A model generated the notes under the pieces. The model was not told the origin of the DNA, ran no database searches, and worked only from the letters and a program-made list of their open reading frames with translations. From positions 14,322,001-14,386,000 of the forward strand of contig CM053813.1 in the NCBI GenBank assembly GCA_028671895.1: a stretch of 64,000 nucleotides of DNA, given 5' to 3'. The translations under genes and the position numbers were made by a program. The DNA comes from Oenanthe sinensis (taxonomy: Eukaryota > Streptophyta > Magnoliopsida > Apiales > Apiaceae). This document shows, piece after piece, positions 24,295 through 36,343 of this stretch (within the stretch, counting starts at the first letter, position 1; each line of letters begins with the position of its first letter).

Positions 24295-25880
24295 TGTTAG
24301 TATTGGTGTCCTAGAGACAATACTTTTAATGTTTTATTGAAAACAATTATGTTATGTGATTATTTAATTAATATTTATTATATCTTTATTTACTGCATCA
24401 TAAATTGAAAGAATAATAAATGTCCTTGGAATATTAATACGTAATATATGTCTTTAAGTATGTGACTTAAAAATGAGATTATATGAATAGTCTTTTATTC
24501 CTAAAATTCCCTAGTCAAGTATTATTATTTAAGGACAATAATAATGCAATAAGACTAGTATGTTTGTTGACAGATGACCACATCTCATTGGTCATAGGTA
24601 TGGTGATACTAAAGTCAAGAACATAAGTGTATGTATCAATACATGACACTGGAAAGACCCGCCGTGAGATTCTACATGTTAATAAGTGTCATAAGAAATC
24701 TCATAGTGATAATGATGTAATGATCCTCTGACTTGAAATCATTATATTTATATACGAGAATTAATTTACTTTGATTACACTCAAAATTACCTTTAACCGG
24801 GTAATGATAAATGTGGATATTGTGTATGCTATCAATCGTATGAGGAATATGAATGATAGATATATGATTTAACCCTCCAATTCTAAGAGTGATATTATTG
24901 GTCTCTTGATTGAGTGAGAGTATGAAATGAATGGTCATGCTCAAATATTGATTTGTTTAAATAGTCTACTCATTGATCAAGGAAACCGAGATTAAACATT
25001 GAAGAGGATGACACTATACATGCCTCGAGTTTGATCTATAATATAAGGTTAAAGGGATTATATTACATGGAACTTAATTCACGAAAGGTTTAATTGAATC
25101 ACCAATTATTATTGTTACTTGGGTAACAATGATGTATTAGTAGATGTCACTCATTGTTTATAATTTTATTATTAGATAATAAAATTATTGCCAACATAAT
25201 AATAACCTAAAGGGTCACACATAAAGAACGTCAAAACGGAGGTTTATTTAAATTATGAATTTAAATATATTATTATTTATTCAAATTTAATTATTGAATT
25301 AATTAAGTGGGACTTGATTAATTATATTAGAATTCGGATTTAATAAGTATTATTATTACTCGAATTTAATTATTGAATTAATTAAGTGGGACTTGATTAA
25401 TTATATTAGAATTCGGATTTAATAATAATAATAACCCAAAATCAGAATGAGTTTTGGAAACCACATGGATTAGGGTTAGGCCCAAAATCTCTCTCTTCCC
25501 AATATATACATAATGATGTATAGTATTAGGGTTTAATCATCAGATTTCATTTTTAGAGAAAAATCCTAGCTGCTCAACATCAAGAGAGGCTGGAGAAAAG
25601 TAGAGAGAGAGGATGATGCAAGCAATTCGACTAGTACTGACTCCGGTGATCGTTGGAGGATCGGGCGTTCGTGTGGACTTCTTTAGAGAGCATATCTTTG
25701 TAACAAAGGGCTACTGTGATTCGTTTTTCTGGACCTCTATTAAACATCATACGGAAAGCTTTGTTAAGGTACAGACTTCTTCACCATAATAATCCAAAGT
25801 TATACATGGATCCAGCGGTAGGGTTTTATTTTTGTTTTTTTTCACATTTTTCCACTGCATTTGTGGCCCGAAACCCCTCA
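24295..25880 (+). repeat. 5' LTR of B1
   Basis: It is 1,586 bases, starting TGTTAG and ending CCCTCA, followed after one base by the PBS. A TATA box (ATATATAC) is at about 25502-25509. The segment TAATTAAGTGGGACTTGATT is tandemly duplicated around 25290-25430. Confidence 0.85.
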
Positions 25881-25881
25881 A

Positions 25882-25893
25882 TGGTATCAGAGC
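25882..25893 (+). promoter_or_regulatory. PBS of B1
   Basis: TGGTATCAGAGC is complementary to initiator tRNA-Met, one base after the LTR. Confidence 0.9.
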
Positions 25894-27637
25894 GAGTTTT
25901 ATAATGGGATGATTCGGTTATGTGTTTAACAGTTTTTCGATGTATGTAAACATATATATGATATGCCATGACTATATGTTGATATATATGTTTTATATGA
26001 TTTTGAATATATGATATTCATGTGTTGTATAATCATGAGATGATTGTGTGTATTGATGTATGTATATGATACATGTTTGTTCTTGTTATGGGAATCGTAT
26101 TCGATACGAATACTGAAACGGTTTCGGTAGATTTTTTGAAATCTGTGTCCAGTGTCCGATTTTCGCAAACGATATGTGTTTTCTAGCTTGAATTGTGTCA
26201 CTGAGCAATACTGAAAAAGTTAGCTTCGCGTCTGTAAGCTGTTTGACGACGTTACAGGCCCCGAAATGGCGATTTATTATTTTCTGAAATTTATTTGATT
26301 TTCTAAAATTACAAAATTTATTATATATGATTATATGATATGTTTATATAATCTGAGATATATTAGATGTGTTATGTGATAACATGATGGATGGTTATGG
26401 CCTAAAGACCCATATATGATGGATGTTTTATGGTTTTGGTTTCTAAATACGACTTGCATGTCGTTTATTCATTGTAATTGTTAATCTCGAATATTATTCT
26501 TATAATTTCATTAGAGTAGATTTATTTATTATTCAATGTAATTGTTCAATGGAGACTTGGAAGTAAAGAAGCTAGGAGGCAATCCATATGATGGAGCAAT
26601 GAAGAAGATAAAGACATGTAATAGTGTAGTATTTGAAACCACTATAGATTGACCTTGATAATTCCATTAGCTTGGAAATATCACATAGGATGGGGTCATA
26701 ACCAAACACGTTTAATTTACGCACAATACATATATTATATGAATGTATGTGTAGATACGTATGTGTTGGAATGATGTATGTATTAGATACGACATTCATG
26801 CCATGCCTACTTAAGAAAGATAAAATCTGTAACGATTCAAGATTTTAAAATTAAACAAATGATCATGAGATTCTTGTGTTTATGAAACACGGTATTGAAT
26901 ATGAATTTTCTTTTTCTGATATGGGGAGATTTTGTTAAAAGCGAATTATTATTCGTAAGAAAGTTGGGTTTTAAGTGAGACCGCTTGTGACTTCTCCGAC
27001 GATCTGGAAATCGAACCATTGACGAATATTGAAATGAATTATTTGATCAAGGAAAAATTGAGAATCTCTTTATGACGGGATCATGATCGTTCATATAAAC
27101 ATTAAAATCCCTAAATACATATTAAGTTAATCGGATGCCTTCCAATGTTTAATACTCGTCAAGATCTAGATTGAGAATGAGTGGGTTTGCGAAAGCAAGG
27201 TGCTTTTATCAATCATGGGAAGACGTGATAAGTAAGTGACTTAGTTCGTTAAAACATTGGGTCTAACTTAACTAAATCATCACAATAGGATTGTGGGTTT
27301 AGAGGCATTGAGTTTGGTGATATTTATTGGATAAATATGTACAAAGTGTAGTTCCACCAAACTATCCAAGAATTATATTTGATATAATTGACTAATATTG
27401 TCTACCTAAATAGTTGTATTTTGGGTGTATTAACCAACTCTATCTTAAAACCTGGATGAAATATGGATCTTGGCTCACTGGAAAGATTTAATGAAATGCT
27501 TTCCGAATTAATAGTTAGGGCTATTGATTTGATAAAAATAGTGGGAGATATATATTAAGAATGTATATGATAATCACTTGAACATAATTAAACTTCTGCA
27601 ACTAACTAATATGGATTTTAAATATTGTAGATATTTA
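25894..27637 (+). other. Leader of B1 (non-coding)
   Basis: About 1.7 kb of AT-rich sequence between PBS and gag, with no convincing ORF on either strand. Long leaders are normal for Angela-type elements. Confidence 0.6.
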
Positions 27638-27808
27638 ATGGCAAACAACACAAATAACTTCTCTGTGAGAGCAACCCTTGAGAAGGACAAGCTAACAGGA
27701 ACTAACTTCCTTGATTGGTATAGGAATTTAAGGATTGTCCTCAAGCAGGAACGAAAGCTCCAAGTCATTGAAATTCATTCACCTGCTCCTCCTGCTGAGA
27801 ATGTATAG
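27638..27808 (+). pseudogene. Gag N-terminal fragment of B1
   Basis: Starting at ATG 27638, the reading frame gives 56 codons of a Copia gag N-terminus (LEKDKLTGTNFLDWYRNLRI is typical). It then meets TAG at 27806-27808. About 40 bases later the LTR sequence begins. The remainder of gag and all pol are missing, so this cannot act as a capsid protein. Confidence 0.8.
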
Positions 27809-27848
27809 TACTCGTATCAAATAAGGTTAAAGGAAACCTTATTTGGTT

Positions 27849-28745
27849 AAAGAAACTGAGATGAAATGTTGAAGAGGATGACACTATACATACCTCGAGT
27901 TTGATCTATAACATAAGGTTAAAGGGATTATATTACATGGAACATTATTCACGAAAGGTTTAATTGAATCACCAATTATTATTGTTACTTGGGTAACAAT
28001 GATGTATTACTATATGCCACTCATTGTTTATAATTTTATTATTAGATAATAAAATTATTGCCAACGTAATAATAACCTAAAGGGTCACACATAAAGAACG
28101 TCAAAACGGAGGTTTATTTAAATTATGAATTTAAATATATTATTGTTTATTCGAATTTAATTATTGAATTAATTAAGTGGGACTTGATTAAATATATTAG
28201 AATTTGGATTTAATAAGTATTATTATTACTCGAATTTGATTATTGAATTAATTAAGTGGGACTTGATTAATTATATTAGAATTCAGATTTAATAATAATA
28301 ATAACCCAAAATCAGAATGGGTTTTGTAAACCACATGGATTAGGGTTAGGCCCAAAATCTCTCTCCTCTATATATACATAATGATGTATAATATTAGGGT
28401 TCAATCATCAAATTTCATTTTTAGAGAAAAACCCTAACTGCTCAACATCAAGAGAGGCTAGAGAAAAGATGAGAGAGAGGAAGAGGCGAGTAATTCGTCT
28501 ACTACCGACTCCGGTGATCATTGGACGATCGGACGTTCGTGTGGACTTCTTTAGAGATCATATCTTTTCAATAAAGGGCTGCTGTGATTCGTTTTTCTGG
28601 ACCTCCATTAAACATCACACGGAAAGCTTTGTTAAGGTACAGATTTCTTCACCATAATCACGCAAAGTTATACATGGATCCTGCGTTAGGGTTTTGGTTT
28701 TTTTTTCCGTGTTTTTCCGCTGCGTTTATGGCCCGAAACCCTCCA
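27849..28745 (+). repeat. Truncated 3' LTR of B1
   Basis: It matches the last 0.9 kb of the 5' LTR (from about 24978 onward), with few differences, and ends CCCTCCA. The first 0.7 kb of this LTR was lost together with the internal region, so one deletion explains both. Confidence 0.82.
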
Positions 28746-29008
28746 GCTACTTAAAATCTTCTGTATCTTCTGAACTCCTTGAGATACTACTCTTTTGTTT
28801 TATACTGAAGTTTGATCATATAAATGAACTTCTTTTAGTGTTGAGTAGTAGTCTTTTCAGAATTCTTCTAATATTCTAATTCTTCGTGTCTAGTTGACAT
28901 TCTTCGTCTTGATTCCTTCTTCAATATTTATTATTTACTTCACTTTCTTATCTGAGTTGAGTTTTTATCTACTTATTACAAATAGGCCTAGTCATATGAC
29001 TTTCAACA
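28746..29008 (-). repeat. LTR C2, fragment 3 (outer end)
   Basis: It continues C2 after B1. On the minus strand the LTR would start TGTTGAAAGTCATATGAC at 29008 (or three bases further right). Immediately beyond it the env-like frame of D begins, which supports this as the junction. Confidence 0.6.
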
Positions 29009-29951
29009 ACAGTTTTTTGAGAAACTATTGAGGTGGTTTTCTTTCATTTAGATTTGAAGGGTTTTGCCACTTAGATATGAGGGATGAGAGCATTTCCAAC
29101 TACCTCCATTGTTGTAGAAGGAAAAGAAAGAGGTATCTCTACCTCAAGAAGAAAGATTGTGAGATTTAAGAAATACATATACAAAAGGGGGATATATGAG
29201 GCACAACTTAGAGTGTAAGTTGATTCTCACCAGGTCCTTGAAGACCCTTTTATTTTGAATCCATGCTTCCATTTTTCCATTGCCTCTATAATCTCATATT
29301 ATTCAATGGCATGGTTAATGAACAACATAATAAAACTAGCAAAGTATATGTTATTCTTCCTAGATTCTTTATTACCTAATTTGGCAATTAACTCATTTTA
29401 TAGCAATGTGTCAGAATCAAAGTACTTATCGAATAGGATACTATAAGCAATTTGCTGCATACTAGTAGTAATAGAATCAAAATTACTTATTTTTCCAGAA
29501 AATACTTTAATCATGGCATCAAAGAAATAACTCCACTTCTTTATCAGATTCTTCCTAACTACCTCACCTAGGTTACATTCATTATCAGCATAATTAACAG
29601 ATGCTAAAATATTTCTAATATCCTCATCCCTAGGCATGGTATCACATTTATCAGCATGTATTTCTAAACACGTAGAGACATCAGTACTTGTGAGAGTGTA
29701 GTCCTTACCTCTACAGGAGTATGAAATTACTTTCCCATATTTGGAGACTTCTGCGGATTCCAAAACTCCTCTACCAGTTCACATACGATTGTTGGTGCTT
29801 CACTGAGTGCTTTGGAGGGTTTGAAGTCACTCAAGAACTTTATTAGAGGATGAATATAAGCAGGGGCATCCTCCACACTCATGTAGGAAACAAAGTTGTT
29901 CTGCTCATAGATGAAACTTGTCAATGATTGAATTTTCTTTTGTGGTGCCAT
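29009..29951 (-). pseudogene. Env-like ORF of D, truncated by LTR C2
   Basis: It begins MAPQKKIQSLTSF at 29951 and has one frameshift near 29730-29760 and a stop at 29398. Beyond it the frame can still be followed (NELIAKLGNKESRKNN, and later a hydrophobic CASYIPLLYMYFLNL stretch) until the C2 boundary. It has the SYFFDAMIKVFSGK...FDSIT block, which matches similar blocks in the env-like ORFs of A and E and is the best argument that the three are homologous. Function unknown. Confidence 0.75.
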
Positions 29952-30553
29952 TACTGTTCTTGAAGAAGAAGAGTGAAATTGCCTTAGGGTTCTTAGAGAG
30001 AAAAACTAAATCGATTGTTAAGCAAAAATAAAAAGTAAGGTGTAAATGAGAAATGAACCTGCTGTTTATATTTTTCAAGAATAAATTGACTTAAAATAAG
30101 TCACAACAATTAATTTTGCTATTTTAGTGAAAAGAAATGACCGTTTAAAAATAAGGTAAATAGTCATGCTCTAAATAGCAATCGATTTTATACATACAGG
30201 ACTGTATATATTTATCGATGGATAAAATAAAGCATCAACAACTAATTTAAACAATAGTCAATTGATGCTTAGAAATGAATAAAATTTTATTACCATCGAT
30301 GGGTAATTACATCCATTGATACAAAATAATTAATTTATCAATTGATAAACAATTACTCGGGTAATTATATGTCGATAGATAAATATCCATCAATAGGTAT
30401 ATATTTTATCAGTTGATCAAATATATCCATCGATGGCTGATAAATATCCATTGATAGTTAATGCATTTATCAATTGATCACATGGATTCAACAGATATAT
30501 GTAAACAATGGATGCATAAAAACTAAATAGAACTTGTTGGACATTTTCAAAAT
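29952..30553 (-). other. Pol/env spacer of D with ATCCATYGAT words
   Basis: From 30180 to 30490 it contains many copies of ATCCATCGAT, ATCAATTGAT and ATCGATGGATA, the same word family that fills the LTR of D. No gene. Confidence 0.75.
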
Positions 30554-33500
30554 TCAAGTAAAAGTAAGCATACCTAATTCAGAAACTAATCTATTAAAAG
30601 TAGATTTATCAAGTGGTTTGGTAAAAATGTCAGCAAGTTGTTGTTCAACAAAGTGTAATTCAACTATACCATTCATTACATATTCCCTAATGAAATGATA
30701 TCTTATGTCAATGTATTTGGTTCTGGAATGTTGTAAATGATTTTCTGTTATTATAATGACACTTGTATTATTACAGAAAATAAGAATCTTGTTTATGTTG
30801 AACCCATAGTCAAATAACCGATTCCTCATCCAGAATATTTGTGCACAGCAATGTACTCAGCTTCTGCAGTTGAAGTTGAAATTGAGTGTTGCTTCTTGCT
30901 AAATCATGACACAAGTTTATTTCCTAGAAATTGATAGGTGTCTGTTGTACTCTTCCTGTCTATTTTATAACATTCATGGTCTGCATCTGAGTAGCCTATT
31001 AGATCAAAACCAGAATCTCTAGGATACCAAATACCTAAATTTGGTGTACCCTTGAGATATCTAAAAATTCTTTTAATAGCCACTAGATGAGATTCTCTAG
31101 GATCAGCCTAAAATCTAGCACACAAGAATGTAGAAAACATTATATTTGGCCTACTAGCAGTTAAATATAAAAGTGAGCCTACCATGCCTCTATAACTTGA
31201 TATGTATACCTTGGCTTCCTTAGTATTCAATTCAAGTTTAGTGGTAGTGGCCATGGGAGTTTTTACAGAAGAACATTCACTCAAGTCAAATTTCTTCAAC
31301 AAGTCATGAATGTACTTAGTTTGATTTATAAAAGTACCAATCTTAACTTGTTTGAATTGCAAACCAAAAAAGTAGGTAAGTTCTCCCATCATGCTCATTT
31401 CATAATTACTTTGCATTAATATAGAAAACGTTTTGCAAAGTCCTTCATCAGTTGAGCAAAATATGATGTCATCTGCATAAATTTGAAAAAGAATAATTGA
31501 CCCATTAACATTTTTATGAAATAAATTTTTTTCTACAATACCTCTTGTGAAGTGACTCTGAATGAGAAATTGAGATAAAGTGTCATACCAGGCCCTTGGT
31601 TCTTGTTTCAAGCCATAGAGTGCTTTGAGTAGATAATAAACAAAGTCAGGGAAATTTGGATCATCAAAACCAAGAGGTTGTTCCACATAGACTTCTTCTA
31701 ATTCTCCATTCAAAAATGCACTCTTCACATCCATCTGGTAGACTTTGAAATTTGTATGTGCAGCATAGGGTAGAAAAATTCTGATTGCTTCCAATCTTGC
31801 AACTGGTGTAAAAGTCTCATCAAAATAAATTCCTTCTTCTTGTGAGTAGCCCTTTGCCACAAGCCTTGGCTTGTGTCTAGTCACTGTACCATTTCCATCC
31901 ATCTTGTTCCTGAATACCCATTTTATACCAATTACTAATCTGTCTTTTGGTTTGGGCACCATCTTCCACACTTTATTTCTTTCAAATTGATTGAGTTCCT
32001 CTTGCATAGCCAATACCCATTCAGGATCCTTGAGAGGATATTAAACTCTTTTAAGTTCTTCTTGAGATAGAAAGTTGTTATACAAACACTCATTTTGAGT
32101 AGCACTCCTTGTTTTGACACTATCTTCTGCATTTCCAATGATTAACTCAAATGGATGACTTTTTGTCCATTTTCTTTGTGGAGGTAAATTCTACCTTGAT
32201 GAAAAGCTTCATTATCATTGTTGTTGTACTCATATTGTTTTGAATTTGAAGATTGATTTTGAAACCCTCCCTCTGAGTTGGATACTCTAGATGTAGAGTG
32301 TTGGATATCCATTGATGAATTATCAATTGATGTATTATCAGTCGATGGACATCTTTCAACTGATAAATTATCCATTGATGTTGTAACATCAACTAATATT
32401 GGGTTTCTGAGTACCTGTGATTTTACTAAACATGTTTCTTCATCACTTTCTTCATGCATCTCATTTGATTCATTCTCAAATTGCAGTGTATCATGATTTC
32501 CTTCATCAAACAAGCCTTGAATCTTTTTATCATCAAATACTACATGTACAGATTCCATAACAATGTGTAGTATGAGATTATAGACTCTGTAGGCTATGCT
32601 TGATAGTGCATACCCAACAAATATAGTTTCATCAGCCTTGGCCTCAAATTTTCCTAGGTTTTTACCTTGATTTCTCAGGACATAGCATTTGTAACTAAAG
32701 ACATGAAGAAACCCCACCTTAGGCTTTTTGTCTTTCTTGATCAATTGATATTGAGTTTTTCCTTTTGCTTGATTTACTATGGAGATGTTTTGTATATAAC
32801 ATGTTGCATTAATGGCCTCCGCACAGAAATATGTTGGTAATTTTGCATCTTCCAACATTGTTCTAGCTGCTTCAATCAATTTCCTATTTTTTCTTTCAAC
32901 AACCCCATTTTTTAGGAGTTTTTGGTACAGAAAAAGTATGTATGATTCCTTTAGCCTCATAAAACTCCTTCAATGTGGAATTCTTGAATTCTGTTCCATT
33001 ATCACTTCTTATTCTCTTAACATCCAAATCAAGACTCTTTTCAACTTCTCTGATGTGTTTGATGATGAGCTCACTTGCTTCATCTTTTGAATGTAAGAAA
33101 TAGGTCCATAAAAATCTTGAAAAGTTATCCACAATGACTAAGGCATACTTTTTCTTTGCTATGGACATGATTACAGTACCAAACAAATCCATGTATAATA
33201 GCTCAAGTGGTTTCTCAATTGATGATTCCAATTTCGACTTTTATGATGCCTTTCTTTGTTTGCCTTTTGACAAGCATCACAAAGTCCATCTTTGACAAAT
33301 TCCATCTATGGTAATCCTCTTACTTGATTTTTCTTGACCAATTAATTCATGGCTTTGAAATTTAAGTGAGTTAATTTCATGTGTCATAGCCAACTTTCAT
33401 TTTTACCTGCTTTTAAAATAAGGCAAGTCCTTGAATCTGCATTTGTTGAGTTGAAGTCAGCTATGTACACATTTCCTTTTTTGTTCCCAGTCATTACTAG

Positions 33501-33842
33501 TCTTCCATTTTTCCTGTTAGAAATTATGCATGCTTCAGTTGTGAAACAAACTTTATTTCCATTGCCACATAGTTGACTGATGCTTAACAAATTGTTTCTT
33601 AAGCCATCAACTAGTGCAACAGGTTCAATTATGACATTCTTTGTTGAAATCAAGCCATATCTCATGGGGTAACCCTTGCTGTCACCTCCAAAAGTCACTC
33701 CAGGGCTAGCTCTCTCCTCAAATTTTATGAGTAGGGATTTATCTCCAGTCATGTGACTTGAACACCCACTGTCCAAGTACCAAAGATTCCTTGGTCTTCC
33801 CTGCACATATCCCAAAATAATCAAGTTGATTTTGATACCCAA
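30554..33842 (-). pseudogene. Element D pol polyprotein (PR-INT-RT-RH)
   Basis: Protease: YLDSGCSSHMTGDKSLL (about 33740-33790). Integrase: zinc-binding region broken near 33240-33300; core MDLFGTV, then SDNGTEF, then a break just before the ERKNR segment. RT: MQEELNQFERNKVW to LCARF (32013-31108), with the active site reading YADD (31468-31479) where Copia RTs have YVDD. RNase H is split by a stop after CARF and a frameshift near 30840, and its usual CDN is CNN. Several stops and shifts, so not functional. The integrase C-terminal linker (32280-32395) encodes a Ser/Thr/Asp-rich stretch written with the element's own ATYGATGGAT word. Confidence 0.9.
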
Positions 33843-36307
33843 GTTGTCTTGGGTCCTTTCTTATTAGTTTCTACCTTTGGGTTGGTTTCCAACTTTTGTA
33901 CCTTTGGTTTAGGTGGTTTTAATTCCACTTCAACCTTAGGTGTTGGTTTCCTCACTTCAGGATTCTCATTGCTAGTACTTGGATCATTCATGCTTGCAGA
34001 ATTAGAAAAATTTGATGCATTAATATTTGAGTTCATATTTCAAGACATAGCAGGCATATTCATGTTAGCAAATACAAGATATAGATTAAACATATAAGCT
34101 ATAGATGCATATTGAGCATTAATAACATGAGGAATAAATAATTGAGAAAAAACAGAATTTGCAGATATGTTAGGTATGGCAGGAATGCTAGATTTGCAAT
34201 GCCCAGATAGATGATTTTTACTACCACATTTAACATATATTTTTCTGGGAACATACATGTGAGGTGTACAATTATTGTGCTTTTTATGCCAATTTTAGCA
34301 TTTCTGTTATTTTTCTTTTTCTCACTAGGCTTAGTTTCAGACTTTATCTTTTCTAATTTATCCTTCAATTGATTCTTAGACAAATGCCCTATATTAGCCT
34401 TCTCAACTTGATTTTGTGTTTTAGAGGAGATACCTTCGATAAAAAATTTAACAGGTATGTTAAGCTTAGTTTTTAAAATAGATTATTTAGTAGTTGATGA
34501 TTTTTCAATCGATGGATAATTATCTGTTGAGATAGCATTATTAATCGATGGATAATCCTTATCAGTTGATTCAAGATTAGCAATCGATTGCTCCTTGTCC
34601 AATGATTGATTTTCATCAAAAGCTAATTTCTCAAGAGTCTCAGATAGCATGGTGAAAGAATTTGTTCCATGAATGTCATTCACCTTTTTTCTTACTCTTC
34701 TGGACCTGTTCCATTTGTCAATGGTTCTTAGTTCTTCTTCTAACTGTTCCTTCAATATTTCTATCCTCTTTTTACACCCAACCAATTCTTCTCTAGCATC
34801 TCTGTTTTCTACCTTGAGTCAATCTAATTGAACTAACTCACTCTCTAAGTGTGTGTTTCATTCAGTTAGAGAATCTATGGTGTTTTTGAGTCTAGTGTTT
34901 TCTTTATTCAAGGACTTAAGAGTGACATGTAAATTATAAAACTCATTAGTCATTTCAGTAATAGTAGTATTGCATTCATCTATATATAACTCATATAGAT
35001 TAGTAGAAATTACCTGATTGTTAGAGAAATTAGTTTCTTGGTCATCATGATTGGCCATAAGTGCAAGATTGATGAATTTTTCCTCAGAATCATCCTCAAC
35101 AGCTTAGTCCTTTTCTTCTGTTACAAAAGCCTTTTCTTTCTGCTTTAGCAAATCAAAGTACTTTTTCTTGTAATCAATACCATTACTGAACTTTAATTTC
35201 TTTTCCATTTTTGGCTTTCTGCATTCATTAGAAAAGTGACCAGCCAATCCACAGTTGAAATATTTAAACTAAGTTCTATCAACAATATTCTTGTTTTGTT
35301 GACTCTCTTTCCTGAATTGGGATCCAGGTCTTTGCATTAGATTTCTTTTGAATTTAAGATTTGAAAACTTCCTTGATAGAAAATTTAGATGCTCATCTAT
35401 TTCATCAATGTCTTCATTGGTGTATGACTCATCATCCTCAACTAATTATTTTCTTTTATTGGTTGAAGATTCATTATACATGTACCCATTTATAACTTTT
35501 CCATGACTTGTCCTTCCTCCCTTCTTTAACAACTACATCTTTACAGGGCTCTACAACTTGATTCTCCTTTACCATCAAGGCAACAGACTTGTCCTTTTTC
35601 TGACTCTTCTCAATCTCATCATCTTATTATAATTCCAACTCATATGCCTTTTGAATTCCATACAACTTATCAAGAGTGTATTTTTTGAAGCCAAGGGACT
35701 GTCTAATGGTCACAGTCATTGGTTTCCATTCCTTGGGCAAGGATCTCAAAAACTTGAGGTTGGTGTCCTCAACAGCATATACTCTTCCATATAGTTTTTG
35801 CTAATTTGAAAGCTTTTGAAACCTACTATACATATCATTAATTGTTTCACCACTCTTGAAGTGAAAGGCTTCATACTTCTGAATCAAGAGTTACATCTTG
35901 TTCTTCCTTACATGCTCAGTGCCTTCACACAGAGTTTGAAGAATGTCTCATACTTCTTTGGAGGTTGTGTAGTTGATAACATTATAAAATATATCCTTGT
36001 CAAGACCATTAAATAGAATGTTTAAGACCTTCTTATCCTTGTGCACTTCCTTCTCATCCTCATCTTTGTATTGAGTCACAGGATTTTGAATGAGTTTGTC
36101 TGGTGCTTGAGTACTATCTGCATTGACACTTGTAACTATTTTCATAGGTACAAGTGGACCCTTCTCTATACCGGGAACATATGAAGGATCAATGGATAGT
36201 AGATACAAGTGCATTTTAACCTTCCAAGGAAAGTACTCATCTTTTTTAAGAACTGGAATTTTTACCTCTGTGTCTTTCTGACCCAACTTGATGTACTTAG
36301 ATCTTAA
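33821..36307 (-). pseudogene. Element D gag, heavily degraded
   Basis: It can be followed from KIPVLKKDEYFPWKVKM near 36250 to TTWVSKST at 33821, with many stops. No ATG is in frame before the upstream TAA, so the start is lost. Both zinc knuckles (near 35250 and 34200-34250) have lost their first Cys to Tyr, in each case TGT to TAT. The stretch 34490-34610 encodes Ser/Asp/Asn/Lys-rich repeats using the ATCGATGGATA word. Confidence 0.85.
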
Positions 36308-36328
36308 ATTTCTGTGTGTTGAAAGCTA

Positions 36329-36341
36329 GGCTTTGATACCA
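36329..36341 (-). promoter_or_regulatory. PBS of element D
   Basis: The minus strand reads TGGTATCAAAGCC, initiator tRNA-Met complement with the same G-to-A change as in element C. Confidence 0.85.
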
Positions 36342-36343
36342 AT

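Larger units (their letters stand above)
24295..28745 (+). mobile_element. B1: internally deleted Angela-like Copia element
   Basis: It has a complete 5' LTR, PBS, leader and the first 56 codons of gag. The sequence then jumps into the middle of the 3' LTR, so pol and most of gag are deleted. The flanks gccac (24290-24294) and gctac (28746-28750) fit a target duplication with one change. The LTR start TGTTAGTATTGGTGTCCTAG with AGACAATA resembles the TGTTGG...CCTAGAGGCAATA start known for Angela elements. Confidence 0.8.

Noticed and set aside
28469..28657. 62-codon plus-strand frame near the end of B1 as a small protein
   Set aside because: It lies within the 3' LTR of B1, and the corresponding 5' LTR region does not keep an equivalent frame with the same start.
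276..29008. C and C2 as one LTR of about 2.4 kb
   Set aside because: It is possible, but two different palindrome words and two copies of the conserved LTR block suggest two LTRs, one inserted in the other. Kept as an alternative because the outer end of C is not resolved.
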